64,000 bases of DNA, from assembly GCA_030248295.1 (NCBI GenBank), contig JASANH010001374.1, positions 930,001 through 994,000 of the forward strand, in the 5' to 3' direction. Numbering within the stretch: the stretch's first letter is position 1; each line of letters begins with the position of its first letter. The DNA is from Mesodorylaimus sp. YZB2_4. Lineage: Eukaryota > Nematoda > Enoplea > Dorylaimida > Dorylaimidae. Below the pieces are notes generated by a model. The model had not been told where the DNA came from, searched no databases, and was given only the letters and a program-made list of their open reading frames with translations. Of the stretch, positions 29,401-36,859 are shown one piece after another. Made by a program: the position numbers and the translations under genes.

Positions 29401-29414
29401 GCGTCCTCTGGTGA
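20459..29414 (+). CDS. Neprilysin-like M13 zinc metallopeptidase
   Basis: M13 (neprilysin/ECE) peptidases cleave small peptides at the cell surface or outside the cell. Fifteen exons join in phase: 20459-20666, 22539-22834, 23045-23156, 24078-24145, 25279-25365, 25595-25725, 25780-25905, 26369-26465, 26523-26702, 27436-27601, 27659-27778, 28199-28395, 28448-28555, 28609-28685 and 29315-29414. The product is about 690 residues. N-terminal family motif: [15 protein letters not shown]. Active site: zinc motif HELTH in [13 protein letters not shown] and the second motif ENIADNGG (exon 12). C-terminal features are LWCQAIRT and the terminal CVLW, matching the family's conserved CxVW ending. The start is uncertain: the ATG at 20459 gives a short hydrophobic run (LSLLWFQW) that could be a signal or anchor, but the usual first cysteine pair is missing and an upstream exon may exist. 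Exon 12 ends at an unusual GTCTGA donor and exon 8 at GTGCGC. Confidence 0.9.
20818..22020 (+). mobile_element. Internally deleted mariner-type transposon
   Basis: Inverted arms of about 180-200 bp lie at 20920-21119 and 21831-22009 (ACTCTGTTTAAACAGC against its inverse; CTTATGACA and GGGAAATTCAAATTTTG blocks). Between them are transposase fragments in different frames. One is an N-terminal helix-turn-helix-like stretch near 21190-21308 ([18 protein letters not shown]). The other is a C-terminal piece near 21440-21490 ([15 protein letters not shown]) that carries the mariner DPDLNP-like block. The middle of the transposase is missing, so the copy cannot code for an active enzyme. It lies in the first peptidase intron. 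Confidence 0.75.
22164..22460. mobile_element. Miniature derivative of the neighbouring mariner element
   Basis: It carries the same end sequences as 20920-22009 (TTGTCATAAGCGGCTTG, GAAGTGATGTTTCAGCCATT, CAAATTTTGCTATG/GAGCAAAATTTGAATTTCCC) but only about 255 bp, in palindromic order, followed by the start of another arm near 22425. Confidence 0.7.
24681..24842 (+). mobile_element. tRNA-derived SINE, family A (complete)
   Basis: Head GGGTCGTGGCCTAGCGGTCA, then GGAAAGGGTTCGTTTCCCGC, GATTGTCTATGTGTTCC, CTCGAGTACGCTTGAGGTGC and the tail AAGTATGACATGACATGA. It lies in the peptidase intron between exons 4 and 5. Confidence 0.8.
26071..26262 (+). mobile_element. SINE family B copy
   Basis: Ordered blocks: CCTGGTAGACCGTGTCGAGT, GAATAATCGATACTCTCACC, TGGCTGGGAGACGTCAACCC, GTTGATGTTTCAGCCGTAGG, TATAGTCGCAAGACCTG and CCGACTTCACTCGGCAACC. 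It lies in a peptidase intron. Confidence 0.8.
27025..27330. repeat. 23-bp minisatellite with ATCGATCG core
   Basis: The unit GATCAGTAATCGATCGCATT plus ATT repeats at exactly 23-bp steps, about 11 copies, nearly identical. It lies in the peptidase intron between exons 9 and 10. Confidence 0.93.
27806..27937. repeat. Hairpin with TGTGAGACC repeats in its loop
   Basis: The left arm AGCACGCTTACAGTGCAGCA with GGATGGGTGTACATACACGT faces the right arm GTGTACATACATGTGGACCC with ATCCTACTGTAAGCGTGC. The loop repeats GACCTGTGAGACC and TGTGAGACCCTGTG. It lies in the peptidase intron after exon 11. Confidence 0.7.
28763..29162. mobile_element. MITE-like element, TATAGTCGG family, copy 2
   Basis: It starts GTCGTCGGTCGCTCCCCTGT and ends GCCGACTGTAGTTCGGCCCT. 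Inverted internal arms: TTTTTAGCGATAACCTAATT with TTTTGTAGAGAAAAATG, and CTCTAAAACATTGTCGCTGA with GTTATTGCTAAAACTTTCGA. It lies in the last peptidase intron. Confidence 0.75.
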
Positions 29415-29428
29415 TTCACTTCAAAGTT

Positions 29429-29434
29429 TTTATT
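29429..29434 (-). terminator. Candidate polyadenylation signal for NOL9-like gene
   Basis: AATAAA on the minus strand, about 180 nt past the NOL9-like stop and only 15 nt from the peptidase stop on the other strand. Confidence 0.4.
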
Positions 29435-29485
29435 TTTCATCGCATCTATATTTTCGTATATCGCTTTTAAAAATTTTTCTTTTTT

Positions 29486-29491
29486 AATAAA
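29486..29491 (+). terminator. Candidate polyadenylation signal for the M13 peptidase
   Basis: AATAAA on the plus strand, 72 nt past the peptidase stop codon and inside the 199-bp gap before the convergent NOL9-like stop. Confidence 0.5.
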
Positions 29492-29613
29492 AACTCGCTG
29501 TCACTGTTTCCGTGGTCAACCTTACACACCCGCCAAAATGTAAGTCAAAGATACAATAGCTATTCGAAAAATTCTGTTTCATAATTTCCTAAAATCGAAT
29601 TCCATGATCCAGA

Positions 29614-32600
29614 TCACACTGGCGCCTGATCACTGCCATCCACACCCTTCGTTTTCTTTATTATCGACCACGGTGTGATTTTAGCCAAAAGTCGCGCACA
29701 CCTCGTTCCGACTGCAGCCTTCTTCTTTTTCGCCTTTTTCTCAGATTTCTTCTCTGCTGCATCTTTTTTCGAGGTTGAACCCGTACTCGATTCTACTTTT
29801 TTTTTCTTCGCATTCTTTGTCGATTCCAAGCCATTCGATGCGCTTCGTTCCCTTTTCTTCCTCCAAGCACTCGCACCACTCGCCGACTCGACGTTATTCA
29901 AAACCAATTCGTCATGATGCATTTCTAATGATCTCGTGCCACGCACGACATAAGGCACTTCCATCCGACCATCTCCACATAACTAAACAAAATTACAAGT
30001 CTAGCCAAATTTATTCTACTGAATTCAAAAAAACCCTACCTCTTGGAACTTGAATACAGTTGGTGGCAATGCAATGTCTCCTTTCAGAAAAGTGTTCACT
30101 CGCGCCAATTTGTCTTGCGAAAGCGGCGTTACCAAATAGAATGTACGCGTCTCCAAATTTATGGCACGAATTACACCTAAAAAGTAAACGATTCTTTCAA
30201 AAATGCGTTCAAAAGTTTATTTTGCTGGATTAAATTCAAATATATTTTTGGATTCACTCCAACATGATTCATGATAATTGGATGAATGTTCAATCATCAT
30301 AAATCATGATCATGATGTCCAATTGATACTGGATCAAATCGGGTATCCAATCATCATCAATCGATATCGGCCGATCATCATCAATCGATATCGGCTGATC
30401 ATCATCAATCGATATCGGCCGATCATCATCAATCGATATCAGCCGATCATCATCAATCGATATCGGCCGATCATCATCAATCGATATCGGCTGATCATCA
30501 TCAATCTATATCGGCCGATCATCATCGATCGATATCGGATATCCAATCATAAAAAATCGATACTGGATCGATCGATATTGGATCCAAAAATATGTTTTTG
30601 GATCCAATCCAATAAAATACATTTTTGCATGCATTTTTTGAAAGGATGTTTTTGTAGGTCTGATTCGTGCCAACATCATGAATCGAAAAACTCCTTACCA
30701 AATCCAAGGCACTCGACATCCGACCATAAGTTGGCTTCGGAGATCAAAGGCAACGACGGGTCGTCCATCCAATACCGTTTCTGCTCACCGTCATCGATCC
30801 GACGTCGATAATGACACAAGGCCACAAACGAGGCGTTCAAAATCGATAAAATATATCTCGGTGGTGGAACTCCATGAATGACACTAACGTACACTTGATT
30901 CATAGGAACAGCGTAGGGCGTCGTACAACGAATCTGCGACGATAACATCGTTTTCATCGCCTCCAAATTCGTTCCATGAATCGAAGTTTTGTAACCAAAA
31001 TAGGCCAATAATGCCGCTTCCCGTAAATTTCTTGGACTGAAATTGTGCCTAGTGAAAAAAAAACCATATTAGACATTTAGAGTCACTTTCGCACAACCTA
31101 CACAACAGCGCTACGGCTGTTAACCACAGTCGAAATGCTAACTTCGACATTGTTCTGCTTATTTGAGAGTACGATTGCGAAAAACTGAAAAAAAAAGATT
31201 CTTCCCTCTTAAGACAGAGTTTCTGTAAGCATCAGCCGTATCTCCCAAACCCTTGGTCGTGGAACGATCTAGAATATATCAAAATGATCGCAAGCTGATG
31301 ACCTATCGAACGCTTCTTCAAAAATTTTTCTAGGTTACACCGTTCGTGAGATATTCCCGCCAAAAGCCAAAATTCAAATTTTTTGCTTTTCCACGCGCTA
31401 TAGCTCGATACCGCGAAGAAAAGCCTTTCGATTTTCTACCATTCATGTATTTCGACACGTACTTTCAGAAAAATACAGTCTTATATACTTTTGATTTGCT
31501 TTTGAGGGTCAAAATCGGCGAAAAACCGCCAAAATTTCAAACTTATGATTTTAGTTCTCAATCTTTCGACTTCTGTCGCAGGCCACAGAAGAAACTGGAC
31601 TTGGCCTATCTTGAAAAGCAGGAAAAATGCTACAAAATGAGTCCTTTCGAATGTTCAGAAGTCACAAATTTCGCGTATTTCAAGAGTGTATCCAGGCGAT
31701 GGCTGTGCGACGCTTTCGTTGCGGTCGCAAACGGGCGCAAGCCTCACTGCATTGTTCCAGCGTGGACTTTTGAACATGAGAAAAGACTTATTTTGTAGCA
31801 TTTTTCCCGCTCCACAATATAGACTATTTCTGATTTCAATAGCAGCCTGCGATCAATGTTGAATGGTCGAGAAATAAAACCCATCATTTTGGCCAGAAAA
31901 ACTGCGGTATTTCACGATTTTGACCCAAATATGTGAAGACAAAGTATATAAAATGCCAACATTTCTTGAAAGCAAGTACCAAGAGTTACATAGTAAAATT
32001 TTCAAGAGGTTCGATTTTTCTATTTCGAGTTATTTGTACATAAATGTGGGGAAAATTTGAATTTTTTTGGGAGGAAATATCTCACGAATGATAAGGCGTA
32101 GGAAACTTTTAAAGGTAGTATTCGATAGCTCATAATCTCGCGATCACTTTGATATATTTTAGATCATTCTCGGTCAAAGAATAAGCGAGATATGGGCGAT
32201 ATCGCCCGAGCAGCACGTTTATATGTGTATTTCCGCAGAAAGAGGGTGATCGATTTTGGGCGGGAATATCCCATACACCAACTTGATATCAGCCACTTCA
32301 AATTTAAATGTGAAAAACCTGATCGCTCTTACCTTTTTTTCGCCTCATCGTCCATTCGTCCGTGGATAAGACTGCATTCGGCCACCTGAGATTGAGCAAA
32401 TTCACGCATGACAAATCCGATTTTTTCGTAGGCGAACGCCGTTTGTTCTCTTTCGTCGGGTTGTTTCGATTGTGTACGAAGCAAAATGACGTGATTCGGT
32501 TTCGCAAATCGGCAAATATCCAACAAGGCGGCTAGACCAGCGCCTGAAAAATACGAAATGCTACACAATTAAAATCGGTTGACAAAAACTATAAATTTTA

Positions 32601-33969
32601 CCATGAATCCATCCGCAAGTATTTACAATCAAACAACTCGGCGATTTTTCGTGACTTTGATGCTCGAAATCGATCAATAATTGTCGAATACATTCGAGAT
32701 ATTCTCCGATGCGATTCGATGGAGTTGTTTCGCCGAAAAATTTGCAGCTAAAAATTTCAAAATTCGTTTAAAACGATGCAATATTTCTTTAAAAAATTAC
32801 CTCGTCGGTGTTCTCATATGCGTGAAAGGCATTCCGTTTACTGGTTCTATAATTTCGGTCAACGATAAACAACCGGGCGGTGTGAATTCGGTTTGACCTG
32901 GATCACATTCCAAATGATAAACTGAGAGGCCTCTGCAAAAAAACGGTCAAATTAGAAAAGAAATGACAAAAAATTCATGATCTTACTGTTCCAATAAATT
33001 ATTCATAACAGTCACGCCGAATGTCGATTTGCCCACATTTTTTATGCCGGCCACCAAAATTACAAAATTTGTTTTCAATTCTTTGATTTGCTGAATGGCT
33101 CGATGAGTCAATTCGATCAAACACAAATTGAAATCGCTTTCAATTTTTAAATTATTTGCGGCATCTTCGATCGAACAAGACTGTTTATTATTTATTGAAT
33201 TTCTCGTCGTCATTTTCGACGTTTTCGTCGTCGAATTTGATGGATTTTTTTGTCTTTCTTGCAATTTTTGCAATTTCACCGCTTTCTTTTGTTCCGAATG
33301 AATTAATTTCAGTTTTGAAATCAATTCAGATAATTCTTGTTTTTCTGATTCCGATTTAGCATTTGCACGTTTTTGCTTTAAAATTTTTAATTCTTTCTTC
33401 GTTTTTCGTTTATCCTCTTCGGATACAAATTTTGATGGGCTCGGTTCGGGATCGACGGCGACAACTTTTATATCTTCTGAATCCGAAATGGAAATTACGC
33501 CTTGTTCGCCATCATCATCATCGATACAAATTAATTCGGTATTTTTTCTTTTTTGATCACGGTCATCGTCGGAATCCAAAACAATATGAACTGGCGTTGG
33601 AAAATCAGGTTTTTCTTCTCGAGGGCGATCCGATTTTGGTTTTTTCAAGTCGCTTAGAGCGGGAGAATTCGCCGCGACTATTTTAGCCAATGCATTCGTA
33701 ATCGATTCATTCCATTGATTTTTTCCGGCCGAGGGCTTAGATTTACTGCGTAATGACTTGGAAGTCGTAGCATTTTCAACATTTTCCATTTTATTTTTCA
33801 TTGACGATGATTTTTGGTGAATTCCAGCTTGTAATTTTGATGTTGATGGACCGAGATCGACCTTCGGTTCAGGTTTTTTGCGCGTATCGGACACGGATAC
33901 AGAATTCTTGCCTCGACTCCGCAAATTGTAACGATGGCTCGAAGAAGGCTCACTCGTTTGGATATTCAT
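29614..33969 (-). CDS. NOL9: NOL9/Grc3-type polynucleotide 5'-hydroxyl kinase
   Basis: Family members are nucleolar RNA kinases that phosphorylate 5'-hydroxyl ends during pre-rRNA (ITS2) processing. Seven minus-strand exons join in phase: 33969-32987, 32932-32801, 32747-32602, 32543-32333, 31048-30699, 30176-30040 and 29982-29614. They give 775 residues. Exon 1 ends with the Walker A loop GIKNVGKSTFG. Exon 2 holds ECDPGQTEFTPPGCLSLTEI, the family's conserved block. Exons 3-6 follow the NOL9 order (LIVNTCGWIHG, NFSPRNLREAALLAYFG, GVIRAINLETRTFYLVTPL). Two parts are odd: the first 280 residues are a charged low-complexity region with acidic clusters (DSDDD, CIDDDDGE) and a predicted coiled coil near 200-240, and the last exon adds about 120 residues with lysine-rich runs. 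Both look disordered, as in other nucleolar proteins. Intron 4 (31049-32332) holds a transposon. Confidence 0.9.
30290..30600. repeat. 24-bp minisatellite with ATCGATATCGG core
   Basis: The unit CATCATCAATCGATATCGGC plus CGAT repeats at 24-bp steps for about seven copies (30355-30540), flanked by more degenerate ATCATGAT and GGATCC words. It lies in the NOL9-like intron between exons 5 and 6. The long ORF through it is a repeat by-product. Confidence 0.85.
31225..32205. mobile_element. Terminal-inverted-repeat element in NOL9-like intron 4
   Basis: Arms of about 140 bp are inverted copies: CGTATCTCCCAAACCC with AATATATCAAAATGATCGCA and CGTGAGATATTCCCGCC on the left; AGGAAATATCTCACGAATGA, GATCACTTTGATATATTTTA and GAGATATGGGCG on the right. 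The 700-bp centre has one open stretch of 150 codons (31346-31798, plus strand) that resembles nothing I know and starts inside the left arm. Confidence 0.7.
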
Positions 33970-34791
33970 TCAAATTATTTTAACTTTTTTAAAATGACTT
34001 ACATAAATTACGAAAAACAATCTTGTTACAAATTTTTTTATAAAAAAACCTGTCGATAGAAATTCGAGCCACTGAAAAACCGGAAAAACGAAAACGAATA
34101 CGAATTATGGATACTGTACGGCGCGCACAGCTGCGCAGGCTCTAACTGCTTACATCATTTTGGCGGTTTTATAAATTTTTCCACTGCTCTTGTCATCTCT
34201 GAGGTTTTTGCTATACATCCTCCAATCCTCTTTAATGATCGCTGATGGAAAGATGGTTGCACATAAGCTAATGTTTATTTTCCTTGTTTGAAGTTTCTTC
34301 TTCTGTTAGCCGTGCTCTGACATCTATTTTAGGGTGGGGGGGGGGGGGGGATCGAATCGTGGCAGCACTAGGCATGGATCTACTTTAGGTAAGCAAAGTA
34401 GATCCATGACTAATGATTGGTTTGATTGGTTGGCCCATGATTGGCTTAAGTGCCCATGAACAACTTGCTGGACAGTGTGCGCGGCTAACACGAGAAACTT
34501 CTAATCCACAGGGTGTGTGGCGGATGGAGCTGATTCCTTGTACGTAATCAGTCATGTTTCTTTAAATCACTGAAAGAATTCATTTTTTAGTTCAGGTTTG
34601 ACACTTTTCAGTTTCACTTTCACTTTTCACCAGTTCCACAGTTTCAGTGCAAAAAGTGCCAAAACTGAAAACCACACTGACGTGAGAGTGTGGGAGCCTC
34701 CCCTGAGAGCCTCCGTGAAAATCACTACACACGACACGACACGGCATGCATATACAATGTACTGCGGGGAAATATATCGTAGCCATGAATT
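33970..34791. other. Intergenic region
   Basis: Between the NOL9-like start and the four-helix gene's stop. It holds a 15-nt G run (34336-34350), a perfect 14-bp hairpin (34373-34408) and a possible small element bounded by CTGTTAGCCGTG near 34313 and CGCGGCTAACACG near 34481, the same end motif as the element at 8478-8996. No exon seen. Confidence 0.45.
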
Positions 34792-35361
34792 TCACAACAC
34801 CAAAACACTGTTCTCCTTGCCCGCGTCCCTAATTGGCAAATAACCTTTGGAGGTCAGTTTGGTGCTGGAACTAGCGAAAATGTAATTTCCAATGGAGACC
34901 ATCACAAAAATAAACCAAGCGTGCAAGGCAGCAAACACGACCAAACTGCCCAAGACCAGACCATCGTACAAAGTGAGCGCGCCGCTTTTGGCAGTTGTGA
35001 CCGTATTCACCAGCACCAGAATAAAGGATATGATCAAGAATAGACCGTCTTTGAGAATGTGCACACCCATAGTCCACAATAATCTGTATACGAGGCCGAT
35101 GAGTAGGAAAACAGATGATGCCAGGAAGGCGCAGATGAGCAACGATTGCGTCATCAGGTCGCTGGTGATCGAATGAGGGCAATAGTCGTCCGATGGGGAT
35201 GTGCCAAATATGGTCTCAGGGAAGTACTTGCACAGGACAACCCCCGTCAGAACGGCCAGGGCGAATAGCAAGTCGAAAGCCACCACGAAAGTGCCAGCGA
35301 ATATCTTTCGGACATAGCATCTGGAACAGGCGCATGGAAATGGATGCCCTCGATTGTCCAT
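34792..35361 (-). CDS. Four-helix membrane protein, unknown function
   Basis: A single open exon of 189 codons. I do not recognise the family with certainty. There are four hydrophobic segments: near residues 20-43 (IFAGTFVVAFDLLFALAVLT), 68-95 (LMTQSLLICAFLASSVFLLI), 101-122 (ILKDGLFLIISFILVLVNTV) and 131-160 (DGLVLGSLVVFAALHAWFIF). A short cysteine-containing N-terminus (CACSRCYVRK) precedes helix 1, and the tail ends KENSVLVL. The layout, with an N-terminal Cys cluster before the first of four helices, resembles LAPTM4-like and related small invertebrate membrane proteins; this is inference from topology only. The ATG at 35361 is the first in frame. Single-exon structure is unusual among its neighbours, so a retrocopy is possible. 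Confidence 0.6.
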   Translation of the reverse strand: MDNRGHPFPCACSRCYVRKIFAGTFVVAFDLLFALAVLTGVVLCKYFPETIFGTSPSDDYCPHSITSDLMTQSLLICAFLASSVFLLIGLVYRLLWTMGVHILKDGLFLIISFILVLVNTVTTAKSGALTLYDGLVLGSLVVFAALHAWFIFVMVSIGNYIFASSSTKLTSKGYLPIRDAGKENSVLVL

Positions 35362-36859
35362 TTCAGGCTGAATGAAGAAACTAGTTCCGACTGCTCCCGC
35401 TCTAATCGCGAGTGAACTGCTCAGGCTACGTGCGAGCTAGTTGAGTCAAACGGTTTATCTAGGCAAACAACGAGAGACAGATTGTGCTCACGTGGCATCC
35501 TGTTCGCTCCATGTATGGCAAAAACGGGAAAACAGGCAGGCTTGTAACTGACAAGTCCTAGAAAAATCCGGACTGCCCAATGTTTGTGCTGTTTTTAGGG
35601 ACTTCTACGTCGAGGCACTGTAAATGAGTTGATGGAGTGTGTCAGCTAGTGCCCAAGGGGCTGATGACCGAAGAACACGCTGTAAGGTGCCCACCTGACA
35701 GGTCTTGATCGGAATAGCTATAAGATCTGGACAGTGAAAAAGAGAGATTGATGGCAGGTCCCTGGTCAAACACCAAAGCTGTCAGAAGCCAACGGATGCT
35801 GATCTTGCTGAAAGCTTGTTTGGTATGAACGCACTGTTTTTTTAGCTATCAAAATACTGACCATAAATTGATTTTTTCCGACTGACTGACTGACCGACTG
35901 ACCACAAATTGATTTTTTTTTAAATGAGTCACAGCTAGCATGCTTATAGTATTTGATTTCTCTGCCGGAAAAAGTGCCTTGTATTTCTTCAGTACACTGT
36001 TGGATGTTTGCTTTGCAGAACGATCAAATTCAATAGAATGGGGTGATAACCGTAAAACGCTCGGCCAACTGATAAGGAGATAAGAGTCGACTGGGGTAAA
36101 TCAAAGGCGGACTCGACTGACAGTCACTGACGTGCCTGACATTTGGGTTGAAGAGGCAGAGACAGATGACAGAGGGATCGAGCCAAAAAAGGCAAGTCAT
36201 TGTTGAGCTCATTATGCAGAAGTGAAAATCTGGCACAATGCATTGTATTCATTTTCTTGAGAAAAAGCGTTTTAAAGTAGATTGCTGATTTGTAATTTTT
36301 GAAAATTATGTTTCTACAGTATCATTCTTGTGGCAAAAAAAGCAATTTGAACTTGAATATGTGCCAAATCACTGCATATTTTTACGTACAGTACTTTGAC
36401 AGTAGAAAATAGAATGAGCAAAAAGATTGTGGTGTACAGGCTAGTGTACCCCCCCGCCTGGTAGGCCATGGCGAGTGGGAGAGAGTAATGGATACTCTCC
36501 CCTGGCTGGGAGACGTCAACCCCTCGGGTTGATGTTTCAGCCGTAGGTATAGTCGCAAGACTTGCCTGCTTCAGTCGGAGTTTTTGTACTGCTGACTTCG
36601 GTCGGCCACCTCCCTTCTACGCCTGCCAGGCTTGGTTACACTAGCAAACTCATCATTCGCGTGCTGTTATATGAATTGCTGCAAAGCTGCAGCGCCAACT
36701 AGACTTGTACTCTTTTTTTCTATTTTACGCGACGGAAAAGTGTGAAATTTGCAACCGCGCATAATTTTCGTTACTCGTAGCGTGTATTATTAAAATCACT
36801 CGCAAATATTGTCAGTACAGCAGACTTTGTCGAAGGCGCATCGACATCGGGTCACTGAG
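35362..36859. other. Intergenic region with one SINE B
   Basis: No exon seen on either strand. It contains a small GACTGACTGACCGACTGACC run near 35880, and a SINE family B copy at 36440-36652. Confidence 0.45.
36440..36652 (+). mobile_element. SINE family B copy (complete)
   Basis: This and 58651-58832 are the best copies. It starts near GTGTACCCCCCCGCCTGGTA. It contains the A-box-like TGGCGAGTGG, the GAGAGTAATGGATACTCTCC hairpin, TGGCTGGGAGACGTCAACCC, the B-box-like GGTTGATGTTTC, AGTCGCAAGACTTGCCTGCT and GACTTCGGTCGGCC, ending near CCAGGCTTGGTTACA. Confidence 0.85.

Noticed and set aside
30278..30811. 177-codon ORF with repeated INRYRPIII units
   Set aside because: Translation of the 24-bp intronic minisatellite; it runs antisense into a NOL9-like exon.
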